Origin: Gilliamella apis
GTDB taxonomy: Bacteria > Pseudomonadota > Gammaproteobacteria > Enterobacterales > Orbaceae
Direction: 5' to 3'
DNA: 64,000 bases
NCBI RefSeq assembly: GCF_030758615.1
Contig: NZ_CP132381.1
Location: 2,294,001 to 2,358,000, forward strand
Part shown: positions 10,628 through 18,900 of the stretch, one piece after another
Layout: the number at the start of each line of letters is the position of its first letter
Position numbering within the stretch: position 1 is the first letter of the stretch
The notes under the pieces: generated by a model
What the model saw: the letters and a program-made list of their open reading frames with translations, nothing else
Databases searched by the model: none
What the model was told of the DNA's origin: nothing
Program-made: the position numbers and the translations under genes

Positions 10628-10667
10628 CCACTTTTACAGCCTTGAACTTTGGGCGTTTGATAAGTTG

Positions 10668-10935
10668 TTTCTAAACGGCTTATGCAGCCTTGAAGTAACC
10701 ATCTGGGATTTCCCCCACTTCTTGCATTTTCTAAACGGCTTATGCAGCCTTGAAGACAACATTCGACGAAATCAAAGAACTTGCGCTTTTCTAAACGGCT
10801 TATGCAGCCTTGAAGGTACTTTGCAGTTTATGGGTGCCCCTCGTACTTTTCTAAACGGCTTATGCAGCCTTGAAGGGTAAAATCGCGGTGACGGGGACAT
10901 GTTCCAGTTTCTAAACGGCTTATGCAGCCTTGAAG
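10668..10935 (-). CRISPR. CRISPR array 1, subtype I-F-like, 5 repeats and 4 spacers
   Basis: Five identical 28-bp repeats start at 10668, 10728, 10788, 10848 and 10908, separated by 32-bp spacers. In crRNA sense (minus strand) each repeat begins CTTCAAGG, folds as GGCT-GCATA-AGCC and ends with the 8-nt handle TTTAGAAA. The leader is at the right end. Spacer 3 (10816-10847) is identical to spacer 4 of array 2. A fragment ACAGCCTTGAAC at 10636-10647 may be the remnant of a sixth, leader-distal repeat. It lies downstream of csy4, the usual I-F position. Confidence 0.97.
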
Positions 10936-11070
10936 TAGAAACTCAAATACTATAAACATTGTTGTGCAAAAGGCAAAGTCTATTTTACTTTGCAAAAACC
11001 CTTTTTTTGGGTGGCTTTTCAATTAATTGATTTTTAGAAATTTTATTTTTAGTTAAAAAAAAGGGTTAAC
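10936..11070 (-). promoter_or_regulatory. Leader of CRISPR array 1
   Basis: AT-rich sequence upstream of the first repeat in crRNA sense. It shares with the array 2 leader a TAGAAAC start, a CATTGTT block and a long inverted repeat, AAAAACCCTTTTTTT (10994-11008) against AAAAAAAAGGGTT (11055-11067). It should carry the array promoter and integration signals; no exact promoter was fixed. Confidence 0.7.
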
Positions 11071-11091
11071 ACTGCATGGTATTTAGGTTCC

Positions 11092-11143
11092 AAAAACCCC
11101 TTCCTCAAGTTTTTTAGCTTTAAAAAGTACGCTCCTCAAAATT
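11092..11143. repeat. Two half-copies of the dispersed AAAAACCCC...CTCCTC element
   Basis: AAAAACCCCTTCCTCAAG at 11092-11109 and a second decayed copy ending GCTCCTCAAAATTTG near 11129-11143. The same motif starts each 386-bp unit and forms a perfect palindrome at 23870-23909. Confidence 0.55.
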
Positions 11144-11173
11144 TGTGCCGTTAATATTGTTAATTATTGGCAG

Positions 11174-11200
11174 CTAAGGGCATTATAATAATGCCCTTAT
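11174..11200. terminator. Hairpin at the 3' end of the csy operon
   Basis: AAGGGCATTAT and ATAATGCCCTT form an 11-bp stem with almost no loop, 10 bp after the csy4 stop. The minus-strand side lacks a T-run, so it may protect or pause rather than terminate strongly. Confidence 0.5.
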
Positions 11201-11207
11201 TATTTAG

Positions 11208-11777
11208 TTAAAAATCAGGAACAGTTGCTGTTTTGCTGAGTCCGTAACTATTAAATGTTCCTTCAACAGCCGTTGCACATTTTTGTTGTTTCAGCCACAT
11301 AATAAAATGTTGCCCAGTGCTTTTGCTAGCAAAATGAAGGTGTGGATAGTTCAAATGAAGGCTGCCCCATTTTTCAACCATTTTGTTTTTTACCTCGGCT
11401 GACCATTTACCTTGTGCGGTTAAACGTTTTTCGGCTCGTCTTAAAGCACTTTGTCCTTTAGGATTGATACGAATTAAGCGTAGGTAACCTTTAACACTTG
11501 TCGGTACAGATGCTATTGGCAAAGCTAACGTGTAATCACTAACTACGGCCTGCTGCTGTAAGGCCGTTTTAAATTGTTGTAACTGCGCTTCATCGCCAAA
11601 TAACCGGATAATCCCACCTAATGTTCTGTGGACATTATAACAAGGAAAGCTAACCGCAATATTGCCTTGATGATTAACTAACACCTGATGCAGTGATTGC
11701 ATAACTTGATTAATCACTTCAGTTTCAGTTATCTCCAGTTGTGGAATTGCCCGTAGTTCAAAATAGTGAGTAAGCAT
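11208..11777 (-). CDS. cas6f: Cas6f (Csy4), crRNA-processing endoribonuclease
   Basis: Csy4 cuts pre-crRNA at the base of the repeat hairpin and stays bound as the head of the Csy complex. The 189-aa product starting MLTHYFELRAIP has the Csy4 pattern: an N-terminal ferredoxin-like fold, SLHQVLVNHQGNIAVSF with the candidate catalytic His near residue 30, and an Arg-rich middle (GYLRLIRI, LRRAEKRL near 115-140). The ATG at 11777 has AAGGAG 7 nt upstream, so the longer frame to 11816 is not used. It is 4 bp after csy3. It must process two array repeat types and the mini-CRISPR hairpins if all are active. Confidence 0.92.
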   Translation of the reverse strand: MLTHYFELRAIPQLEITETEVINQVMQSLHQVLVNHQGNIAVSFPCYNVHRTLGGIIRLFGDEAQLQQFKTALQQQAVVSDYTLALPIASVPTSVKGYLRLIRINPKGQSALRRAEKRLTAQGKWSAEVKNKMVEKWGSLHLNYPHLHFASKSTGQHFIMWLKQQKCATAVEGTFNSYGLSKTATVPDF

Positions 11778-11781
11778 AATA

Positions 11782-12795
11782 TTACTCCTTACCACTAGCA
11801 CCAAATACACCACCACGAATCAGAACTGCAATAACATAATGTTGTTGTTCAAGCGTTGGTTTTTCACCTTTCAGTACCCAATTATCAAATAAGGTATAAA
11901 AATCCTGTTTTTGTTTAGGTTGTCTAAAAGCATGTCCCATAGTGGTAACTGCACCATAAGGTTCAATGGCAATCGGAAACTCGGCGTTTTCAGCATACCA
12001 AGTATCAATAGTTCGAATGGCATTGCTGATTTTTTGCGAGTGCATTGCTGCTTGACCGTTTTTTTCATACAAGACTTTACTTTTTTCTTTACCAGTATCC
12101 AAAATCAATTCTTGTGATGGATAGACCTCTTGCCCTAATCCCATTTTTAATTTGGCTTGAATATCGAAAATAACAAACTCTTTGCCTAATAAGCCAGCTT
12201 CAATCAAAGCAGCGAGGTCATTTACCGATTTGTCATCACAATCAAATGAATTTAATTGATATTGCTTAACATCACTCACTTCAATCGTTGCTATTTTGTC
12301 ATCTTTTTTACGAGTAATGCTAATACTGATTTGTTCAGCAGCCATACGATTACGCCATAACCAACGACCATTTAAAATATTAATTGCATAACGTTTGGCT
12401 AGTGCTTGCAACCCTTCTGATTTGATATAGCTTTGAGTCGTTTTGGTTAACTCATCTTGATAGTCAACATTATTACAAACTGATGGCGAACCTAAGAAAG
12501 GTAGTACTTTACAGCTCCATTTAACCACTAAGGTATCTTTATCGGCATCAAGCGCTGCAACATCGACTGTTTGTAAATTAGCTTTTTGAATTTCAGCATC
12601 TAATTTAGCCGGATCATTTGCTAAAGCATTTTTAAGCCGATTCGAAATGGTACCGCGAACAGATTTTTCAGATAATAAAACTGGTGTTAATTTTTGGTCA
12701 TCATGGCTATTTTGCTGGGCAAAAATGGCATCAGAAATATCAAAACTACGTTCAAAGGCTAATACTGATGCGGTGGTGATTTTATCTTTACTCAT
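11782..12795 (-). CDS. csy3: Cas7f (Csy3), Cascade backbone subunit
   Basis: Six copies of Csy3 coat the crRNA spacer in the I-F surveillance complex; their thumbs flip out every sixth crRNA base. The 337-aa protein begins MSKDKITTASVLAFERS and has the family segments NGRWLWRNR (near 146) and the FVIFDIQAKLKMGLGQEVYP region near residue 210. Length is normal. It is the third gene of the csy operon, with 35 bp after csy2. Confidence 0.95.
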   Translation of the reverse strand: MSKDKITTASVLAFERSFDISDAIFAQQNSHDDQKLTPVLLSEKSVRGTISNRLKNALANDPAKLDAEIQKANLQTVDVAALDADKDTLVVKWSCKVLPFLGSPSVCNNVDYQDELTKTTQSYIKSEGLQALAKRYAINILNGRWLWRNRMAAEQISISITRKKDDKIATIEVSDVKQYQLNSFDCDDKSVNDLAALIEAGLLGKEFVIFDIQAKLKMGLGQEVYPSQELILDTGKEKSKVLYEKNGQAAMHSQKISNAIRTIDTWYAENAEFPIAIEPYGAVTTMGHAFRQPKQKQDFYTLFDNWVLKGEKPTLEQQHYVIAVLIRGGVFGASGKE

Positions 12796-12830
12796 AATTC
12801 ATTCCTTTTTTCAATGCTAAACTTGTTTAA

Positions 12831-13748
12831 TTAATCTTGATTAATAATATATATATCTGCGTCATTCGATTGCAGTTCGCTGCATTTATAACGCCAAAAT
12901 GCTTGAGATAAATTGTCTTGTAACCTTAGTGGAAATACCCACTTACCTAATCCATAAATACATTCGACAAATTGCGTTGGATGCTCATTACTACGGGCAT
13001 GTTCAACCTTTCCTGCTTCAAACAGTGGTGAAATAGCTTGATAACCAAGGGGTATTGGCACTAACCAACCTCGTCCCTGCTTGACCGATGTGGTTTGCCA
13101 CTGATCTTTTTCTTGTGGATGATGGTGCAACATGGCAGTTTCAACTAATGCATCAAGTGCAGTGGCATTCGGATCTTTTTGTTGTAGCTCCGCAGTGATT
13201 TCCTGTAAATCTTGCTGCGCTTCAACTAAGACAAAAGCAGGTAATAAAGCTTGAGTTAAATCATCAAGAGATTCTGAAGCTGAATATAATCCTACTGATT
13301 CAATCTCAATAACTTGACCACCAGCAATACGTTGCTGATAGAGCTTTTGTGTTATCATGTTAATAAATTTTTCTTGATCATTAACATCATCGAGGGTTTC
13401 ACGATCCTCAATTTTTACCTCAACAATTAAAGACACATCTAGATGTACCCGTCCTTCTTCGATAATCGAGCGGGTATCACCATTTTTAGCTAACGGATTG
13501 CGAGTGAGTCGAAATGTATAATCCGCATAATTATTAGGTCGATAAACTTGTACATCACAATCATGACAAGCGATTAATACACCATCCAGATAGATAGGAT
13601 CATCCGACTCAATTTTTCGATTTAAAGCATGAATCGCCCCTAAAAAGCCAGAGATAGCCGGAAAACCATAAGTTAATGGACTGGAGATGGCATTGGCATT
13701 ATGAATTTTGACATGGTCAAATAGAAGATAGAATTTTAAAGATGCCAT
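12831..13748 (-). CDS. csy2: Cas5f (Csy2), Cascade tail subunit
   Basis: Csy2 forms with Csy1 the tail that holds the crRNA 5' handle and helps in PAM recognition. The 305-aa protein starts MASLKFYLLFDHVKIHNANA and contains PLTYGFPAISGFLGAIHAL near residue 25, a hallmark of Csy2. The ATG shares one base with the csy1 stop codon (TAATG), so translation is probably coupled to csy1 and would be affected if the csy1 frameshift is real. Confidence 0.94.
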   Translation of the reverse strand: MASLKFYLLFDHVKIHNANAISSPLTYGFPAISGFLGAIHALNRKIESDDPIYLDGVLIACHDCDVQVYRPNNYADYTFRLTRNPLAKNGDTRSIIEEGRVHLDVSLIVEVKIEDRETLDDVNDQEKFINMITQKLYQQRIAGGQVIEIESVGLYSASESLDDLTQALLPAFVLVEAQQDLQEITAELQQKDPNATALDALVETAMLHHHPQEKDQWQTTSVKQGRGWLVPIPLGYQAISPLFEAGKVEHARSNEHPTQFVECIYGLGKWVFPLRLQDNLSQAFWRYKCSELQSNDADIYIINQD

Positions 13749-15128
13749 TAGAAGATCCCCTCCTTCCTACGTTGACTTGCTTTTACTGCCGCGTGAAATT
13801 CACGACACCATTCTCGATATTCAACATCAGAAAATTGTGTTTCAATATTTTTGAATTTCTTTTTTAAGGCTTTTTGAATCCAGGAAGCAAAATCAAGCTC
13901 TAACTCCCCTAACCAATCACCTTGCTCATACTGATGTTTAAAGTTTTCTTCATCTTCAAGTTCAGCCCGATTAGGATCAAGCCAAAGTTTTTGTGACATT
14001 GGCAACGAATAATCACGACTCCAACCTGCCGGCATGGAAGTTTGTATATTCCGAGCAAATTTAAGCAATAAAGTTAAAATAACCGCAAAGGCATCTTTTC
14101 GGTTATCCCGCTCTTCAACTACATTTTTGGGTGCAGCAACCATATCGAACAATAATCGAAAACCAAATCGACAGAAATACTGTAAGGAATGGTCAAATAC
14201 ATTTTTTTTATTTAAGCTGATTGACGGAAATCGAGAATCGCTCGAATTTAGGTGGCATTGAAGGTAATAAAAAATTACGACCGCCTTGATTACTAGTTAA
14301 TTGACTTACCCCTTGTGGATTACTCCCTCCAAGTTTAACCACCGCAAGCTCATGAAAAGTAAAATAAGGTTGATGTTCGGCTCCCTTCAAGCGCCGTTGT
14401 TCACGAGCTTTTTTATTTTCTTCGGAAAAGCGGGTTTGTACTTTTTGATAGACGACATTACACAAAGATGTGGGATGCAGAGGAACAAGCAAACGATAAT
14501 TATCTTCTTGTTGTGACAAATAACTCTCTTCACTATTCGGCCAATAAAGTTGCTTATTAAGTTCGTCAGCTTTCGGTTTTTCAAAATCATTAAAAATAAC
14601 TTTTTTAAAATTGGCTAAATAGATTGCTGCTTTCTGCTCATCATCAGATAGCGCTTTTAGTACAGCTGGATGATCGTCAATAATTAATTCTAATAATGTT
14701 TTATCTCCATTAATACATTGATTCAATAGAGAAAATATATCTAAACCGGCAGCATTTCCTGAACTATCAGCTACTAAATGTGTTGGTGTTGATGAAGATA
14801 CATATTGCTGTTCATTTGGTTTGGTAATTGTAAAATTGTTAACGTTATCACCTAAACTTGAAGAATGAATGGCCTTAGAAGAGTGGTGACAAATGGATAT
14901 CCAAAACAATCTACGCGTTGCAGCATCTTCCATCCAATTTTCAAAATCAAATCTTTTACTCAGTTCTGACATCTTCTGTTGAGATTCATTAACAGCCTTT
15001 TGATCGCCCGCTTGTTTAGCTTTTTCTAATTTGGTCAGTTCACTTTTATAACTGCTGTTATTAGCAAGCCGTTGCTGAAGAAAGTCGATAATAACCTTTC
15101 TTATATCTTGCCAAGAAATATTATTCAT
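13748..15128 (-). pseudogene. csy1: Cas8f (Csy1), Cascade large subunit, with one apparent +1 frameshift
   Basis: Csy1 is the I-F large subunit that reads the CC PAM. The first frame (15128-14208) starts MNNISWQDIRK and carries the conserved HPTSLCN and KLGGSNPQGVSQL segments, then stops soon after LPSMPP. The remaining C-terminal part (NVFDHSLQYFCRFGF... to RRKEGIF) continues in the +1 frame to 13748. Removing one base somewhere in 14212-14249, for example from the three-A run (minus strand) at 14247-14249, restores a protein of about 459 aa. The eight-A run just downstream cannot be the cause, because the in-frame TAA comes first. Its start has a strong AAGGAGG site. Either a sequencing error or a real Cascade mutation. 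Confidence 0.88.
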
Positions 15129-15159
15129 TGGCCCTCCTTATATTTTCAATATACTAAAC

Positions 15160-15192
15160 AAAAAGGCCTATACAATTAAGTATAAGCCTTTT
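15160..15192 (-). terminator. Intrinsic terminator between the 107-aa gene and csy1
   Basis: On the minus strand AAAAGGCTTATAC pairs with GTATAGGCCTTTT (13 bp, one G-T pair) around TTAATT, followed by TTTTTG. It starts 5 bp after the 107-aa stop and ends about 30 bp before csy1, so csy transcription must read through it or start elsewhere. Confidence 0.75.
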
Positions 15193-15196
15193 ATTT

Positions 15197-15520
15197 TTAT
15201 GCTACTTTATAAATTAAATATAACTTTAATATATTAAGTGCTTCATTATTATATAGCCATTGATTATTAGTGTTTAAATGTCTATATTTTGATTGATTGA
15301 GCGCTAAGTTTTTAATCAATAATTCAACTTCTTTTCTAGTTGAGATATTAAGTATTTTCATAATATCTTTTACTGAATAATAATTAGAATTTGATGCTAA
15401 ACTTAAAATAACTTCATCATTTGCAGCTTGTTTATCAATTACAAATTTTTGTAATTTATTAAATACAAATTGGTCAATTGAAATTTGACATTGCATTGTC
15501 AACGTTTTATCCTTAAACAA
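15197..15520 (-). CDS. Unknown 107-aa protein between mini-CRISPR and csy1, possible winged-helix fold
   Basis: I do not recognise this family. The product is 107 aa, Asn- and Leu-rich. A region near residues 48-72 (YYSVKDIMKILNISTRKEVE) looks like a helix-turn-helix, followed by a possible wing (RHLNTNNQWLY) and a hydrophobic final helix (ILKLYLIYKVA). The start is a TTG at 15520 with GGAGG 8 nt upstream; a second TTG or an ATG 6-8 codons later are alternatives. It is the first gene after the crRNA-targeted promoter and is followed by a terminator. Candidate roles, all inferred: a cas regulator, or the toxin part of a Cascade-addiction module. It is not a standard I-F gene. Confidence 0.65.
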   Translation of the reverse strand: MFKDKTLTMQCQISIDQFVFNKLQKFVIDKQAANDEVILSLASNSNYYSVKDIMKILNISTRKEVELLIKNLALNQSKYRHLNTNNQWLYNNEALNILKLYLIYKVA

Positions 15521-15559
15521 AATTTTGTCCTCCCATTATATTTTGGATAAATTTTAAAC

Positions 15560-15586
15560 AACCCCAAATCTCGAACATTTGGGGTT
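15560..15586. promoter_or_regulatory. Leader hairpin upstream of the 107-aa gene
   Basis: AACCCCAAAT and ATTTGGGGTT form a perfect 10-bp stem with a 7-nt loop, between the promoter and the 107-aa start. On the plus strand it is followed by TTTTCTTTT, a classic terminator tail; on the minus strand the tail is weak. It could stop plus-strand read-through or attenuate the csy transcript. Confidence 0.55.
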
Positions 15587-15649
15587 TTCTTTTATATTAC
15601 ATCTAATTTTATAGAAATAATAACATGTAATTTTCATTACATGTTTGTC

Positions 15650-15677
15650 ATTCTATACATTAATCAGTAAAAGTCAA
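15650..15677 (-). promoter_or_regulatory. Promoter of the 107-aa gene / csy operon
   Basis: TTGACT (15677-15672), a 16-bp spacer, and TAGAAT (15655-15650) on the minus strand make a good sigma-70 promoter with a start near 15643. It faces the 107-aa gene and csy1-4. The -35 box lies inside the crRNA-like target site. Confidence 0.7.
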
Positions 15678-15701
15678 TATTTTTAGATCTAATATCATAG
15701 G
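15670..15701 (-). promoter_or_regulatory. Cascade operator: partial protospacer with CC PAM over the -35 box
   Basis: On the minus strand a CC PAM (15701-15700) is followed by TATGATATTAGATCTAA, which matches the first 17 spacer bases of the mini-CRISPR except at positions 6 and 12. Position 18 also mismatches, and pairing is poor beyond 19. Cascade does not read every sixth base, so the effective seed match is 15 of 15. The protospacer footprint covers the -35 hexamer. Partial pairing is expected to allow binding but not Cas3 destruction. Confidence 0.8.
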
Positions 15702-15741
15702 GATAATGTAATTATTTGATAATAATTTATTGCAAACTAAT

Positions 15742-15827
15742 AAGAAAAACCGCCTATTCGGCGGTAATGATTAAGCGAAATATTAGACCTAATTTCATAT
15801 TTCTAAACTACCTATACGGCAGTGCAG
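15742..15827 (-). ncRNA. Mini-CRISPR: crRNA-like regulator of the csy promoter (CreR/CreA-like)
   Basis: Minus strand, 5' to 3': pseudo-repeat 1 (15827-15800), 23 of 28 identical to the array 2 repeat and 24 of 28 to the common I-F repeat, with hairpin CTGCC-GTATA-GGTAG and the exact 8-nt handle TTTAGAAA; a 30-nt spacer (15799-15770); pseudo-repeat 2 (15769-15742), with hairpin CCGCC-GAATA-GGCGG followed by TTTTTCTT, which also looks like an intrinsic terminator. A -10-like TATACT at 15836-15831 would start an RNA at about the first base of pseudo-repeat 1. The spacer matches the promoter site at 15699-15683. Read-through from cas1-cas3 could also make it. Confidence 0.82.
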
Positions 15828-15959
15828 TTAAGTATAGAGTAATTATTCAAGCATTACTAGCATGCACTACTCAGCTGATTATTTTCTATAAAAATAGTTG
15901 AGGAAACACCTTTTTTTAAATATAAAATTTTTCTAAAAAATAATAAATAACCTCTTCTT

Positions 15960-18900
15960 TTAGCTTCTATCTTTATAAAAACCAAAATAGGGATGAAAGC
16001 ACCAGCGTGTTTCGCTATTCACATTAATTGTACAAAATTCATTAGCTAGCCGATAATGATTTTTATCTGGAAAATATTCCGCTATTTGAGTAATCGCTTG
16101 CTCAACGGTATTGGTAAGCCATGGCTGTATCAATGGATTGGTAAATTGCCAATTATCATATTTAAAATTGTAATTTTGTGTATCCTCACACTGTTCGTTT
16201 GGCTTTTGCCAAGCGATTTCGGCATAACTAAATCGGTATTTACCGTTATCATCAAGTTGGCAAATATACTCATCTTGTGGTTGCTCTTGCAGCCTAAAAG
16301 GCGAGATTAACTGTAGATGAACACAATGGTGATGTGCCAAATCAGTTTGCCAATAACTGGTAACATAATTACTTTTACTAGCATTGATTGGAAACAAATT
16401 TGCCATAACCTTATGTTCTAATTCTGCTAGTGTTAAGCCTGCTTGCAAATCAGTCATAATACGAGGAACCGCATTAATATTCGCTAATTGTTCTGATGTT
16501 ATCAGTTGCTCAGTCTTATGGGTTTTTAATAAAAATAATGGTTTTTGCTCAAATCCCGGTTTAGTAAAACAAGCGCTATTAACACCTAAATTGTTGCCAT
16601 TCTTCATCGCTTCTAAATTACTGCCTAGAATCGCCACATTGGCACTTTCGGCCGTTTTTTCCGGTCTATGGCGCCAAACTCGTCCTACTAACTGAATAAT
16701 TGAACGCATTGAAGATGGCTCAACAATTGCCCAATCATAATCATGATCACGTCCAACTTCAGTAACCGGTGTGCCGATGACAATAAATATGTGATGTTGT
16801 TTATCACTGTCTTTTATTGCTGCACGGATTTCAGGTTGTTGAAATAATTTATTAACATCACTACGGTTTAAAATTCTATCCAATTTTTCTTCTAATTGAC
16901 TGCGCAATAGTAGCAGTTGTCTGGCATGATAAACCACCAGATGAAATTGAACATTTGCCGGTAACTCAGTTTGCTGGTAGATTTGCTTAGTGAGCGACAT
17001 CACATCATCAATGTGCGCAAAGCGCATTAAACCGACACTAATTTTTTTGTTGGTTTGCGGATCTTGTTGATGATGCTGTAAATGAAAATGATAAGCTTGA
17101 TCTAATAACTGTTGTGCCAATAGAGCATAGCCTAGTTCTGAATTTTCTTTTTTATTGAATGGGTAATTTAATAATTCTAAAATTTGTCCTCGACGACGAA
17201 TTGTCCCTTGTTGCAACTTATCTATTCTTTTTTCGATAAACTTCGTATGATGATGTTTAAAATTAACCGTATCAGCTATTTGTTCGAATGACTGCTGATA
17301 TTCATCAAACCATCCACAAATAATCCCCTGATTAGATCTTCCTGTATTCTGATTCCAAATTTTTCGACCGGCTTGATAAGCATCAAATAAACCACCAATA
17401 AGGTCTGGCGTTAAGGTGGCTGATGAGAGTAACACTTTACTGCCATAAAGCCCGGCTAAATAAACTAACCTTGCCAAAGCAGGTAAATCTCGCTGATCAA
17501 AATCATCCGGTTCATCTAAAATTAAATCAGCAGTAAGCAACCTTAAGGTAGGGGCAATATATTTGCCGCCTCTGAGACATTCGCTAGCTTGCATTAAGTG
17601 ATCAACGGTACATGTCACAATCGGCGCATAGATCAACTGACGAGCCTTACTGTTTTCGATAATGGTACCAAGCTCACAGTCAGCAATACCACTCTCTGCC
17701 ACATCAATATATTCATCGACTAATGATTCTATCGATTCACAACCAAGAGTTTCTTGATTTATCTCATTTTCATTTTTAGTAATTTTCGGCTGATTTTCTA
17801 ACTCAAATAGGGTCTTTGTTGCTCGACCCCCAACCAAAATAGCCAAATGCTCATCAGTTAAATGCAATCTTTCTCGTAACGCTTTACCTGTTTGTAAAGT
17901 TAATACTCGTAATCCTAAAGCAATCGTAAATCGTACTCCACGCTGTGGATTTGATAATGCATACATAATTCGACCATTAGCTAAGGTTTTACCACAGCCA
18001 GTCGATGCCATATTGACGCCAAAAAAACCATTATCATCACTTAACTGTTGATAACTTTTAGCCAAATCAAAAGCATGGTTTTGCCATTGAAAGCGTTTAA
18101 TGGTAGTGCGCTGCGTAAATGGTTTATGCTGATTAATTGCTGGTAATTCAGCGTTCATTTTAGGTAATAAGCGAGCAAAACGAGCGGTAAGATTAGCAAC
18201 ACCTAATAGATGATCATCCAATCGTTGATTGGCTTGCTGGCTTTTATTGGTATTGGCGATAAGAATATCTTCAACCTTTTGGGCTTCTTCGTCATTGATT
18301 GATATGCTGGAATAGTTATGGTCAGCAACCATAAGACTTAATCGTGATAGATGTAATAATAATGAATCAATATTGGTTAATTGCATTAAAGGTGGGTGAT
18401 TAATTGCCTTGCTTGCATAGCGACTTAATTTTTTAAGCCAAGATTGGCTTAAGGTTATATCACTTTTAAGTTGCCAAAAATCGGCACTGTCTTCAATATT
18501 AAAATTTCTAACCCATTGTTCAACTGCTTTAAATGTTTTAAAAAAGCTTTTTATTGTGAGACCCGAAATATCGAAATCATCTTTTTGCTTATTTTGACAA
18601 TCTTTATATCTAACTGGCATTAAAAAAGGCATGCGATGGTGTGACACAATTAACCAGCCAATCCATTGGGCTAATAATGGCAATTGAGAGAGATCGTTTT
18701 TTTCTGTCTTTGCTAGCTCTTTATACCAATCAGGTGTAATTTGTTGATGATCAGCAAAATTAGCTAAACGGGTTAAAACCTCTTGATTAGTATTACAATC
18801 ACGAATCATCAATAAGAATAACTGTAATGAAATCCACTCATGGCGAAACGGATCACCTGCCAGTCGACTTTTACGTAATTTATCTTGAAAACCGACTGTC

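Noticed and set aside
10665..10880. 71-codon ORF over CRISPR array 1
   Set aside because: The frame only stays open because repeat plus spacer is 60 bp, a multiple of three; the protein is a repeated FLNGLCSLE unit.
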